From: Planctomycetota bacterium
GTDB taxonomy: Bacteria; Planctomycetota; Planctomycetia; Pirellulales; Pirellulaceae
Direction: 5' to 3'
Assembly: GCA_029259935.1 (NCBI GenBank)
Contig: JAJDEH010000434.1
Coordinates: forward strand, 1 to 41,130
Length of the DNA: 41,130 nucleotides
Positions 16,953-24,440 of the stretch are shown in pieces; position 1 is the first letter of the stretch, and every line of letters begins with the position of its first letter. The translations under genes were made by a program, and so were the position numbers. The notes beneath the pieces were generated by a model. The model was not told where the DNA came from and made no database searches. It saw only the letters and a list, made by a program, of their open reading frames with translations.

Positions 16953-17927
16953 TTAGGAAGAAAGCACGTTCACGGGACGCCCTTCGGCGGCCTCGGCGTC
17001 GCGGTGCGTGTTTAGAGTCTTCACAAGATCCTTAACGCGGCTGACTCCGGCTTCGAGGAAGGCTGCCGGCAACTGATCGAGTATTTTCATCGACACGGTT
17101 GGATCATAGTAGTTCACCGTCCCCAGTTGTACCGCGCTCGCGCCGGCGACGATAAACTCCATGACGTCGTCCACCGTGGCAATTCCGCCGATGCCGACAA
17201 GTGGAATGTCGACCGCCTGGGCTACTTGGTACACGCACCGTAGCGCGATTGGTTTAATGGCTGGGCCGCTCAGTCCGCCCATGACGTTGCCCAGCATGGG
17301 CCGCCGCTTCCGCCAGTCGACCGCCATGCCCAAGACCGTGTTGATCAGGCTGATCGCGTCGGCACCCCCGTCGGCCGCGCCTTGGGCGATCTCCGCGATG
17401 TTGGTCACGTTGGGGGTTAGTTTGGCCAAAATCGGCAAATCACAGTTCGCTCGAACGCCAGCCAGAAGAGATCGGCAAACCTCGGAGTCCGTGCCGAAAT
17501 CAACTCCACCACTGACATTGGGGCACGAGATGTTCAGCTCCAAGGCGGCCACTCCAGATTCTCCAGCCAGTCTGGCCGCCATTTGGACAAACTCATCCGC
17601 GGTGCGTCCCGCGATACTGACGATGATCGGTGCTGATATCGTACGCAGATATGGCAGGTGGCCGTCAATGAAGGCATCGATCCCGTCGTTGTCCAGCCCG
17701 ATTGAATTTAGCAGCCCAGCAGCGGTTTCGACCGTTCGCCAAGGGGTATTTCCAGCCCGGGCCTTGGCGGTGATCGTCTTGGGGAGAATCGCCCCCAAAC
17801 GGCTCAGATCGACGATCTGCTGCATCTCGCGGGCGTATCCGAACGTGCCGGAAGCAACGAGCACGGGATTGGGCAGGTTGAGCCTGCCAAGCTGAACGCT
17901 CAGGTCAACCTGCGATTTCTCGCCCAC
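16953..17927 (-). CDS. pyrD: Dihydroorotate dehydrogenase, class 1B catalytic subunit
   Basis: This 325-residue flavoprotein oxidises dihydroorotate to orotate in pyrimidine synthesis. The N-terminal NPVLVASGTFGYA and the active-site block ALELNISCPNVSGG with catalytic Cys135 identify the class 1 cytosolic type (class 2 has Ser). FMN-binding PLVGIGGIATVDD and AGASAVQLGT are present. Class 1B normally pairs with an iron-sulfur subunit PyrK, which is not next to it here. The start is GTG 17927, preceded by GAGGA five bases upstream. An ATG at 18011 would add 28 residues unlike the family. It is first in the pyrD-trpS unit. Confidence 0.95.
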   Translation of the reverse strand: MGEKSQVDLSVQLGRLNLPNPVLVASGTFGYAREMQQIVDLSRLGAILPKTITAKARAGNTPWRTVETAAGLLNSIGLDNDGIDAFIDGHLPYLRTISAPIIVSIAGRTADEFVQMAARLAGESGVAALELNISCPNVSGGVDFGTDSEVCRSLLAGVRANCDLPILAKLTPNVTNIAEIAQGAADGGADAISLINTVLGMAVDWRKRRPMLGNVMGGLSGPAIKPIALRCVYQVAQAVDIPLVGIGGIATVDDVMEFIVAGASAVQLGTVNYYDPTVSMKILDQLPAAFLEAGVSRVKDLVKTLNTHRDAEAAEGRPVNVLSS

Positions 17928-18059
17928 GGATTCCTCTTCAATTCGATCTCCCCCCGAGAGGGGACCCGAAGATTGGCCAGTCGACAACCAGGCAGGATCA
18001 CGAAACCTCACATCCTGCCTTCTTGGGCCAATTTATCGCTCCTTGAACTATCAGGCAAT

Positions 18060-18078
18060 CCGGCGGGTTAGCCGCCGG
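18060..18078. repeat. GC hairpin between the lipoprotein gene and pyrD
   Basis: A perfect 7-bp stem CCGGCGG/CCGCCGG with loop GTTAG. It lies 116 bp downstream of the small lipoprotein gene. There is no T-run, so it may be a REP-type hairpin and not an intrinsic terminator. Confidence 0.45.
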
Positions 18079-18193
18079 TCCCGTCAAACCATGGGCCAGA
18101 CCTGAATTTGCCAAGGGCGAGCGTCACCGCGCAGTCAACGACCGCCTCGCGCCATGCAATGCGCGCGCGAGGTTTCAACGCCCCAAAAGTCGG

Positions 18194-18412
18194 CTAGATC
18201 ACGCCGCCATGGGTTCGGAACGGGGTCATATGGTCTGGCTGATCCAGAAACCAGATGCGTTCCCATTCATTCACCAGGCTGCGCAGGTCTTCCGAGTTGA
18301 AAATCAATTGCCGAGTCCGACGAGCGGGATCGGCCGAATAGATGGGTATGAAACACCCAACATTCGCGCTGATCGAAATCCCCAGCAGCAGTGCCAGTAG
18401 TAACCCTCGCAT
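18194..18412 (-). CDS. Small conserved planctomycete lipoprotein
   Basis: A 72-residue protein with a hydrophobic leader (MRGLLLALLLGISISANVGC) in which Cys20 could be lipidated; the lipobox (A-N-V-G-C) is loose. The mature part contains PIYSADPARRTRQLIFNSED and ERIWFLDQPDHMTPFRTHGG. I recall close matches in many planctomycete genomes, always as hypothetical proteins. The start ATG 18412 has a strong GGAGG site seven bases upstream, which decides against ATG 18442. Its function is unknown. The high conservation of the C-terminal half suggests a partner-binding role. Confidence 0.8.
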   Translation of the reverse strand: MRGLLLALLLGISISANVGCFIPIYSADPARRTRQLIFNSEDLRSLVNEWERIWFLDQPDHMTPFRTHGGVI

Positions 18413-18639
18413 CAAAACATCCTCCATGAAAGGTGTTTTCATCTGGAACTAGGCGCAGCAGCGCGCACCGGGCTGCTTCGCGTTCCATACACGCGTTAGT
18501 ATAGCCAAAACGTTGGCATTATTTGATTTAGGAAAAGACAAGGGATCCGTCAGCGATCCCGATCACCTAAGCCCGGACTAGATAAGACATTTCCGTTCTT
18601 AGGATTGCGCCGCTACTGGGACATAGCGGAAAGATTAGA

Positions 18640-19071
18640 CTAGCTGGTTCCCTCGGGGTTTGCCCCGTAGGACCGAGGGGTATCAAATGATTCGGTTGTT
18701 GGCGCCGGCGGAGCTGTTGACGGGCTCTCGGACGTTGGTATGGCCGAGTTGTTCGCTGCCTCTTGCATGCGAGCCGCCGCCGCCTCTCGCTCTTCAAGCT
18801 GGCGAACCTTTTCTTCCATCTCCTTGCCAGGCTTGAAGGTTACGACGTATTTCTCGGGGACGTCGACCTTGTCGCCGGTGCGAGGATTTCGTGCCTTTCT
18901 AGCGGCACGCTTCTTGACCTCGAAGACACCAAAGTTTCGCAGTTCAATCCGCTTGTCGTGCACCAGGGTTTCCACGATCGCGTCAAAAGTCTTTTGCACG
19001 ATTTCCTTAGTCTTGAGCTGGGTTAAACCAATCTCTTCGGAAATCGTTCGAACGATCTCTTTCTTTGTCAC
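18640..19071 (-). CDS. HU/IHF-family DNA-binding protein with extended C-terminal tail
   Basis: This 143-residue protein starts at GTG 19071 ([16 protein letters not shown]) with GGGGAG upstream. Residues 1-92 are a full HU/IHF fold: the dimerising helices, then [20 protein letters not shown], with the minor-groove arm [22 protein letters not shown] proteins bend and compact DNA as dimers. Usual HU length is about 90-100; here about 50 more residues follow, first a charged helix ([20 protein letters not shown]) and then a Ser/Thr/Pro-rich tail. The tail could mediate oligomers or contact other nucleoid proteins. A promoter with 17-bp spacing lies 65 bp upstream. The 3' end of the gene contains an inverted repeat CCCTCGG/CCGAGGG. 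Confidence 0.92.
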   Translation of the reverse strand: MTKKEIVRTISEEIGLTQLKTKEIVQKTFDAIVETLVHDKRIELRNFGVFEVKKRAARKARNPRTGDKVDVPEKYVVTFKPGKEMEEKVRQLEEREAAAARMQEAANNSAIPTSESPSTAPPAPTTESFDTPRSYGANPEGTS

Positions 19072-19142
19072 GATTCGACTCCCCAACCACCGCGGAACAT
19101 GCACTGAATTTGATGTGAAATTTAGACCACATCCACGTCACA

Positions 19143-19171
19143 AGTGTAAATCTCATAAGCACTAGAGTCAA
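19143..19171 (-). promoter_or_regulatory. Promoter of the HU gene
   Basis: Read leftward: -35 box TTGACT (19166-19171), a 17-bp spacer, -10 box TACACT (19143-19148). Transcription would start near 19136, giving a leader of about 65 nt before GTG 19071. Confidence 0.6.
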
Positions 19172-19519
19172 GGTCAAAGAATTCGTCAGGGCTCTCTAAG
19201 GGCAGTTTATCCAGCAGCTTTACGGGACGAACCGACGCCGGATCGCCTTGGCGAATAATGTCAAAACTTCATATTGTCAAAGAACTTACGGCGATTGAGC
19301 TGGCCCAGAACTAGCTGATTTGTCGTAACTGCTAATACAGCAATGGTTAACAACAAATCAGATGGGTCCATTCCCATCACGCACGACGCGCATCTGCATC
19401 GCCAGAACCTTTCATCGGCTGGATCGGCGTTACACTTTAACTAATCGTTACAACTCGGACGACCGTCACCAATTGGCTATCGTTAATTGGGTGCGTCTGA
19501 GTGAATTGGCACGAACAGG
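19172..19519. other. Gene-free stretch between the HU promoter and the RlmM-like gene
   Basis: About 350 bp. The only structure seen is a 9-bp inverted repeat CTGATTTGT (19315-19323) / ACAAATCAG (19353-19361) with a 29-bp loop, downstream of the methyltransferase gene. It has no clear T-run. No ORF with a recognisable product was seen. Confidence 0.35.
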
Positions 19520-20614
19520 TCATTTCCCCGCCATCCGCCGTAGTGCCCGGCGACGCAGCGCCATCACACAGATTTCCTGGCGGTTGAACGAAAGCTGTCG
19601 GGCCTTCACATATCGATAGCCCCACGATTGCACTCTCCGCAGATATTGGGGAATCTCCTCCGCCAGTTTCCAATCTAACAGCTTCAGGGTCAGTAACAGC
19701 CCGCGTATGTTGACGTCGGAATGCGTGACGATCGCTTCCACGCTGTCTAGAGTGTGTTTCGGTGCCACGCTCGAATCGGCCACCAGCCACCGAGTGTCGC
19801 GAAACTCGCGGCGTCGAACCTCCACGGCCCGTTTTCGCGTGTGGGTAAAGCGGGGATGGTCCACCAAGCGGGGGTCCATTTCGGCCGGATCAATTCCGGT
19901 TACGTTGAGCCCACGCTCCAGCAACGCCTGCGTAGCACCACCGGGAGCACTTCCCAGCTCGACACAAGGATCTCCGGGTTCCAACGGCAGTTTGGACCAC
20001 TCCAGTGCTTCGGTCATCTTCAGATAAGCGCGAGAGATCATATTGGGTCCCCTGCGGACCGGGCAAATGCCGCCCGCCCAGCGCTGGGCAATCGAACAGG
20101 CTCGGTGATACCCGAACCACCACTCGTTGGGTTCCACAATCACGCAGTCCAGAATCAACTGGTTGGGTCGCGCTACCTTGTTCGCCGTAAGGCTTGGCAC
20201 AGCCGGCTGTTCGGCCATGCGTTGTTCAAGCACGAGCCGTGCTACTTCGTCGGCCAGCGGAGTCATTCCCGGTTCGAATCCCCGGCTTCCCGGAAGTTGC
20301 GTGTCGCGCTGCCAGACGTGAAGTTGATTCACCGCCAGCCCGCCGACCTGCCGCCAAAGATCGGCAGCCATCTCACGTCCGTCGCTGCCTCGCACTTTAC
20401 CCAAGCTGAATCCGTAAGTCCGCGCGAAGACCGCACTAAGATCGAGTGACTCCGCCAACATTTCGCCGCCGTCGGCACGCCAGGTCACAAATCCGGGACG
20501 TGAAAAGGCGAACCGCAGGTTTGGGGACCCGCTAGCAACTTCGCGCTTCAATGCGTTCTCTGCCCCGACCTGACAGACGGCAAAAACGAATTGTGCCCTG
20601 GCTGAGCTTTCCAT
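19520..20614 (-). CDS. RlmM/FtsJ-type RNA 2'-O-methyltransferase
   Basis: A 364-residue SAM-dependent methyltransferase. The C-terminal half follows E. coli RlmM (23S rRNA C2498 2'-O-methylation) closely. SRAYLKMTEALEW carries the first catalytic Lys, DPCVELGSAPGGATQALLE is the SAM motif I at about 213-230, WLVADSSV carries the Asp, LLLTLKLLDW the second Lys, and SFNRQEICV the final Glu. The K-D-K-E set is therefore complete. The N-terminal half (about 1-180) is THUMP-like and differs from RlmM. The start is ATG 20614 (MESSARAQFVF). The frame stays open to 21145, but that stretch lies opposite the cytochrome gene and is not credible. The target RNA site is inferred, not shown. Confidence 0.85.
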   Translation of the reverse strand: MESSARAQFVFAVCQVGAENALKREVASGSPNLRFAFSRPGFVTWRADGGEMLAESLDLSAVFARTYGFSLGKVRGSDGREMAADLWRQVGGLAVNQLHVWQRDTQLPGSRGFEPGMTPLADEVARLVLEQRMAEQPAVPSLTANKVARPNQLILDCVIVEPNEWWFGYHRACSIAQRWAGGICPVRRGPNMISRAYLKMTEALEWSKLPLEPGDPCVELGSAPGGATQALLERGLNVTGIDPAEMDPRLVDHPRFTHTRKRAVEVRRREFRDTRWLVADSSVAPKHTLDSVEAIVTHSDVNIRGLLLTLKLLDWKLAEEIPQYLRRVQSWGYRYVKARQLSFNRQEICVMALRRRALRRMAGK

Positions 20615-20807
20615 TGGGTTTTCGTTGGTCAAGGGAAATTCGTGGGTCAAGAGAAAAGTGAACAGAAACCCGCTTAACTCTTGCAGAGAGCAAATACCTC
20701 GGCAAGGGGGGTGAAAATGGGAATCTCCAGCAGTTATTATTCGATCATCGAGGTTTTGTTTTATGTATGTGGTTTTCCACTCTAACTGACGCACAGGAGA
20801 TTTGAGG

Positions 20808-21158
20808 ATGAAGAAACTTGTGACACTGCTGGCGCTCTTGGCTGCAGTCGGTACGCTGGTCGTGGGCGTTGCGGGCGCGGCGGATGACGACGCACCTACG
20901 TACACCAACAAACAGGTCATGAAGATGGCGCACAAAGATGGCCTTTTGAAAAAAGTGCTGAGCGAAAAGGCATCGGAAGATGAAAGCGCGAAGCTGCTCG
21001 AGTTGTACAAGGCGATGGCCAAAAACAAGCCCAAGAAGGGTGACGCCGATTCGTGGAAGAAAAAGACGGCGGCCATTGTGAAGGCTTGCGAAGCCGGCGA
21101 TTTGGCCGCGCTGAAGAAAGCTACCAACTGTGGTAGTTGCCACAAGGCTCACAAATAG
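20808..21158 (+). CDS. Small periplasmic cytochrome with C-terminal CxxCH heme site
   Basis: A 116-residue exported protein: signal peptide MKKLVTLLALLAAVGTLVVG, cleavage near residue 22-25, then an all-helical Lys-rich body. The single heme motif CGSCH is only four residues from the C-terminus. This placement is like class II cytochromes (cytochrome c'), which form a four-helix bundle. Likely a periplasmic electron carrier or gas-binding protein. ATG 20808 has AGGAG eight bases upstream; a TTG two codons earlier is also in frame. It is first of four short exported proteins and is followed by a strong terminator. Confidence 0.82.
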   Translation: MKKLVTLLALLAAVGTLVVGVAGAADDDAPTYTNKQVMKMAHKDGLLKKVLSEKASEDESAKLLELYKAMAKNKPKKGDADSWKKKTAAIVKACEAGDLAALKKATNCGSCHKAHK

Positions 21159-21182
21159 TCGAGCTGTTGTTTAGAGACCTAA

Positions 21183-21217
21183 CGGCGGCCTCGGTAAAAC
21201 GGGGCCGCCGCGTTTTT
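21183..21217 (+). terminator. Rho-independent terminator after the cytochrome gene
   Basis: An 8-bp GC stem CGGCGGCC (21183-21190) / GGCCGCCG (21203-21210), then GCG? no: the bases after the stem are CG and then TTTTT. A classic intrinsic terminator 24 bp after the stop codon. Confidence 0.85.
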
Positions 21218-21251
21218 ATTTGGTAACGCGGACGCCGCTTCCTATCCAGTC

Positions 21252-21671
21252 ATGCGATCCAACATCCTACGATGGTGCTTAGCCTTGGCTCTCGCGTTTC
21301 CCGTATTCGGGCAACGCGATTGTTGTTGTGCCGCCGAGGACCGTCGCTGCGAATGCTGTGCTTCGCCCGCGGGGACCGCGACCGCCGGCCAATCTGGCTG
21401 CTGTTCCAGCCGGCGACTTTCAGGTTGTAAGAGCGAACTTCCGAGCAGCGGCATTTCGCGGCGCTGTGATTGCAAACATCGGCTACTTGTTCGTGAAGGG
21501 ACGAAGGGTTCGACCGGACGGAAACTGCCGCGCGTCGAGCAACTCTCTCTAGAGCAACCTTCCGCCATCGCGGGGCATTGCCCCACTCAATTCGCGACCA
21601 GGCCGCTCACCAATCGGGGCCCACCGCCAGACCTGCGTCTGCATGTACTGGATTGCGTTTGGCTGATTTGA
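21252..21671 (+). CDS. Cys-rich exported protein of unknown function
   Basis: A 139-residue protein with a signal peptide (MRSNILRWCLALALAFPVFG) and a strongly Cys-rich start to the mature chain: DCCC, CECC, GCC, GC, CDC within about 50 residues. In all there are 14 Cys, 13 of them after the leader's hydrophobic core begins. The C-terminus reads RLHVLDCVWLI, a hydrophobic ending with Cys-Val-Trp that I recall from other small planctomycete proteins. No known family. The Cys clusters suggest metal binding or disulfide cross-linking in the periplasm. It lies between a terminator and the FCCxNC protein. No strong ribosome site is visible before ATG 21252, so the call is moderate. Confidence 0.55.
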   Translation: MRSNILRWCLALALAFPVFGQRDCCCAAEDRRCECCASPAGTATAGQSGCCSSRRLSGCKSELPSSGISRRCDCKHRLLVREGTKGSTGRKLPRVEQLSLEQPSAIAGHCPTQFATRPLTNRGPPPDLRLHVLDCVWLI

Positions 21672-21674
21672 CGT

Positions 21675-21721
21675 ACAGAAATCAACGAATAGTTTTTTGA
21701 CTAATTCATTTTGATTTCTGT
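21675..21721. promoter_or_regulatory. Perfect 11-bp inverted repeat just upstream of the FCCxNC gene
   Basis: ACAGAAATCAA (21675-21685) and TTGATTTCTGT (21711-21721), with a T-run (TTTTTT) in the loop. It ends four bases before the GAAGGA ribosome site of the gene at 21739. It could be an operator or a leader hairpin that affects translation. Confidence 0.5.
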
Positions 21722-21738
21722 TACCGAAGGATCACACT

Positions 21739-22206
21739 ATGAAAACGCGATTTGTCACCTCCGTTTCGCTCGTCGTCGCCCTGATGGCCGTTACCTTTCT
21801 GATGGCCGCCGAAGAGATCAACCTCAAGGGCATCAAGTGCGTCATGAACCCGAAAGCGGCCGCCAAGGCCGACAAGGTGTTGGATCACAAAGGCGGCCAA
21901 GTCTATTTTTGCTGCGGCAACTGCCCCAAGGCCTTCACCTCGAAAATTGGCGAGGATGAAATTGTGCAGGCGCGGGCCAATCATCAGCTTGTCGCCACCA
22001 AGCAGGCCGTCCAGGGCAAGTGCCCCTTCTCGGGCCAGCCTTTGAACACGGAAACCGCCATCAAAGTCAACGGCGCGAGCATCGCCTTTTGCTGCAACAA
22101 TTGCAAAGGCAACGCCGAAAAGTTGGCGGGCAACGCGCAACTGAAAAAGCTGTTTAGCGACGCGGCTTTCAAGAAGGCCGGTTTCAAGGTTGCCGCCGCC
22201 GAGTAA
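21739..22206 (+). CDS. Exported protein with two YHS/TRASH-like Cys metal sites
   Basis: This 155-residue protein has a signal peptide (MKTRFVTSVSLVVALMAVTF, cut near Ala23-24) and two similar halves. Half one has Cys34 (IKCVMNP) and FCCGNC at 57-62. Half two has Cys95 (GKCPFSG) and FCCNNC at 117-122. The spacing C-x23/24-(C)C-x2-C is repeated almost exactly, which points to internal duplication. The pattern resembles YHS and TRASH domains, which bind heavy metals, often copper, in metal sensing or delivery. It ends in Ala/Lys-rich helices. GAAGGA precedes ATG 21739. Two hairpins follow, the second a strong terminator. A role in handling a metal such as copper in the periplasm is inferred. 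Confidence 0.78.
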   Translation: MKTRFVTSVSLVVALMAVTFLMAAEEINLKGIKCVMNPKAAAKADKVLDHKGGQVYFCCGNCPKAFTSKIGEDEIVQARANHQLVATKQAVQGKCPFSGQPLNTETAIKVNGASIAFCCNNCKGNAEKLAGNAQLKKLFSDAAFKKAGFKVAAAE

Positions 22207-22230
22207 TCGCCCGTAATTGCGATGAAATAC

Positions 22231-22258
22231 AGCCGAGGCGAGTGCTCGGCTGTTATTT
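22231..22258 (+). terminator. First hairpin after the FCCxNC gene
   Basis: A 7-bp stem AGCCGAG (22231-22237) / CTCGGCT (22245-22251) followed by GTTATTTA. It is a weaker terminator in tandem with the one at 22264. Confidence 0.55.
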
Positions 22259-22263
22259 ACCAT

Positions 22264-22300
22264 AAGGCGTCCCCGATTTGCCGGGGACGCCTTTTGTTCT
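22264..22300 (+). terminator. Strong rho-independent terminator
   Basis: A perfect 12-bp stem AAGGCGTCCCCG (22264-22275) / CGGGGACGCCTT (22282-22293) with loop ATTTGC and a run TTTTGTTCTT. It closes the unit containing the FCCxNC protein. Confidence 0.9.
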
Positions 22301-22507
22301 TCATGACGGCTTGCCGCAGTTCGCGATCTGGACCATGGCGGTGATCCGCTCTTAGTGCCGTCAGCGGCACCGGAGAGCAAGCCAAAATTTTCCATCCTGA
22401 CAGTTCCTTTTTTTCTTGCAGCAGGCATTTTGGATCGATAAACTGGCAGCGTCGGGGTTGTAGTATTATTGGCCAAAAAGACACTCTCAACTTGTGGGGA
22501 CGAAAAC

Positions 22508-22939
22508 ATGACGAAGCAGCTTACTGTGTTTGGGTTGTTCGTGGCGATCGCGATGGCTTCTTTGATGACGGGCGACGCCCAACTGGCCGGTCAAGAGAAA
22601 TCGGGAAAGGCGGCCGACGGAGCTAAGGCGGCCCCGGCTAAAGAAGCGAAGCCGCGCAAAAAGCCGCGCGGCAGATTGCCCGCTTATTTCGCCGACGTGG
22701 TTACGGGACAACAAAGAGATTCCATTTACGGCGTACAAGCTAAATACAACGCACAAATCGCCGAACTGCGAGTTCAAATCGAAGAATTGATCTCCGAGCG
22801 AAATCAAGAAGTTGAGGCTTTGCTTTCGAAAGAGCAACTTGAAGCTGTCAACAAGAAACGGGCCGAAGCCAAACAACGCCGCGAAGCGCAGGTAATTAAA
22901 CGACGCGAAGCGCGGCTTAAAGCAGACGCGGGTTCATAA
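22508..22939 (+). CDS. Small exported coiled-coil protein (Spy/LTXXQ-like)
   Basis: A 143-residue protein with a signal peptide (MTKQLTVFGLFVAIAMASLM), an Ala/Lys-rich stretch, then a long charged helical region. That region contains RLPAYFADVVTGQQRDSIYG and a coiled coil up to the end (IEELISERNQEVEALLSKEQ). The L-S-x-E-Q-L pattern recalls the LTxxQ motif of Spy/CpxP periplasmic chaperones. Similar short proteins are common in planctomycetes and are of unknown role. ATG 22508 is chosen because GGGGA precedes it; an earlier in-frame start at 22469 lacks support. A hairpin lies 29 bp after the stop. Confidence 0.72.
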   Translation: MTKQLTVFGLFVAIAMASLMTGDAQLAGQEKSGKAADGAKAAPAKEAKPRKKPRGRLPAYFADVVTGQQRDSIYGVQAKYNAQIAELRVQIEELISERNQEVEALLSKEQLEAVNKKRAEAKQRREAQVIKRREARLKADAGS

Positions 22940-22967
22940 AACTGGTCCATGTCGACCGATGTTCTAC

Positions 22968-23003
22968 TCTAGGAACGCAACGAACCTGCGTTGCGTTCCT
23001 AGA
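22968..23003. repeat. Perfect 15-bp stem hairpin
   Basis: TCTAGGAACGCAACG (22968-22982) and its exact complement (22989-23003) with a 6-nt loop AACCTG. There is no T-run on either side. It lies between the Spy-like gene and the DUF1501 gene and could stop transcription with Rho, protect the mRNA end, or be a mobile repeat. Confidence 0.7.
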
Positions 23004-23077
23004 CTCCATAAATTACCATTTATCTTGATTACCCCCCGCCTCGGAATCCCCACCTGCTTCTTCTTGCGGAGCACGCC

Positions 23078-24403
23078 ATGTTGTCGCTTTCCTCTGGTGT
23101 TGATCGCAATTGCGAACGAGTCACTCGTCGCAGCTTCCTTCAAGTTGGCGCGTTGGCTGGCGTCGGCCTCTCGTTGCCGATGGCGCTTCAACAAAAAATG
23201 CTGTTGGCTCGCGAAGGCAAATCGGCGACGGACGTCAACTGTATTCTGATTTGGACTCAGGGCGGAACCAGCCATCACGATACTTTCGATCCCAAGCCCG
23301 AAGCGCCGGCCAGCGTGAAGGGTGAATATGGCGTCATTGATACCGCGACGCCCGGCGTGCAATTCGCCGAGATCACCCCGAATATGGCGAAAGAGCAAAA
23401 GCGGTTTGCATTGCTTCGCGGCTGGAATCCGAAGAACGGAAGTCACGGTGTCGCGGACCAATATGCGATGTCGGGACGGCCGCTGAACCAGGCGGTCCGT
23501 TATCCAACCTATGGCGCGGTGATGAGCTATCACCATGGCTTCAAGACGGCCATGCCGCCCTTCATGCAACTGGGTGAATCGTTGGACCGGCGTTTCGGCG
23601 GCGGATCCTCCGGCATCCTGGGATTGGAATACAACCCGTTCGTGATGCCGGCCGATCCCAACGCGGCGAACTTTACCGTGCGCGACATCACCTTGCCGCA
23701 AGGCGTTACCACCGAGCGACTCGATCGCCGCCAAAGAATGCTGGCTCGCGTTGACGAACTTCAGCGCGAAGGAGATTTGCAGCCCAGCGCCTTCGACGCT
23801 TTGGACGAAAGTTACAAAGCGGCGCTGAACATGATCACCGCGCCCGAAACGAAAAAGGCATTCAACATTCAAGAGGAAACGGACGCCCAGCGCGACGCGT
23901 ATGGCCGCCATGGTTTTGGCCAGCGATGCTTGCTCGCGCGACGCCTGATCGAAGCGGGCGTCCGGTTCGTGACCGTCACCGACGGCGGCTGGGACACGCA
24001 CCAAAACAACTTCAAATCGTTGAAGAACACCAGAGTTCCGCCCGTGGATCAGGCCTTGCCCCAGTTGCTGGCCGACCTCGAGCAGCGCGGGATGCTGGAT
24101 AGCACGCTGGTTGTCTGGCTGACCGATTTCGGCCGCACCCCACAAATCAACTCGGCCAGCGGCCGCGATCACTGGGCGTCATCGGGTTTCGCCATCATGG
24201 CCGGAGCCGGCGTGCCGGGGGGCCACGTGCTGGGCGCGACCACCGAAGACGGCGGGCAAGTGGCGAAGGACCAATATTTCACTGAGGACATCGCCACGAC
24301 GGTCTACATGAAACTCGGCATTCCCCACGATTTGGTTGCACGGGCTCCCGATGGACGCCCCGTGCGGCTCATCGAAGGCCGGCCCATTCAAGAGTGGCTG
24401 TGA
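23078..24403 (+). CDS. Tat-exported DUF1501 family protein
   Basis: A 441-residue protein with a twin-arginine leader (TRRSFLQVGALAGVGLSLP, Arg17-Arg18), so it is exported folded. The body matches DUF1501, an alkaline-phosphatase/sulfatase-like fold expanded in planctomycetes: CILIWTQGGTSHHDTFDPKP, ALLRGWNPKNGSHG, FVTVTDGGWDTHQNN and WLTDFGRTPQIN, then GRDHW. The His and Asp residues in these blocks fit metal binding. The enzyme activity is not established. DUF1501 genes usually follow a DUF1549/DUF1553 cytochrome gene; none is adjacent here. ATG 23078 follows GGAG by six bases. Confidence 0.93.
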   Translation: MLSLSSGVDRNCERVTRRSFLQVGALAGVGLSLPMALQQKMLLAREGKSATDVNCILIWTQGGTSHHDTFDPKPEAPASVKGEYGVIDTATPGVQFAEITPNMAKEQKRFALLRGWNPKNGSHGVADQYAMSGRPLNQAVRYPTYGAVMSYHHGFKTAMPPFMQLGESLDRRFGGGSSGILGLEYNPFVMPADPNAANFTVRDITLPQGVTTERLDRRQRMLARVDELQREGDLQPSAFDALDESYKAALNMITAPETKKAFNIQEETDAQRDAYGRHGFGQRCLLARRLIEAGVRFVTVTDGGWDTHQNNFKSLKNTRVPPVDQALPQLLADLEQRGMLDSTLVVWLTDFGRTPQINSASGRDHWASSGFAIMAGAGVPGGHVLGATTEDGGQVAKDQYFTEDIATTVYMKLGIPHDLVARAPDGRPVRLIEGRPIQEWL

Positions 24404-24440
24404 GCTACATGATTCGCGCGAGTTAGCATAAAATGCCTGA

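Noticed and set aside
17161..17895. 244-codon frame on + opposite pyrD
   Set aside because: Antisense to a complete, well-conserved pyrD; its Ser/Ala/Pro-rich composition is a product of the high-GC third positions of the true gene.
18609..18629. CCGCTA/TAGCGG hairpin downstream of the HU gene as a terminator
   Set aside because: Only six base pairs and no T-run in the leftward direction.
20255..20300. GGTTCGAATCC, like the T-loop of a tRNA
   Set aside because: It lies inside the RlmM-like coding frame and no acceptor stem, D-arm or anticodon arm can be built around it.
20615..21145. N-terminal extension of the RlmM-like gene over 177 codons
   Set aside because: It lies opposite the cytochrome gene, which has its own signal peptide and ribosome site; the family start fits ATG 20614.
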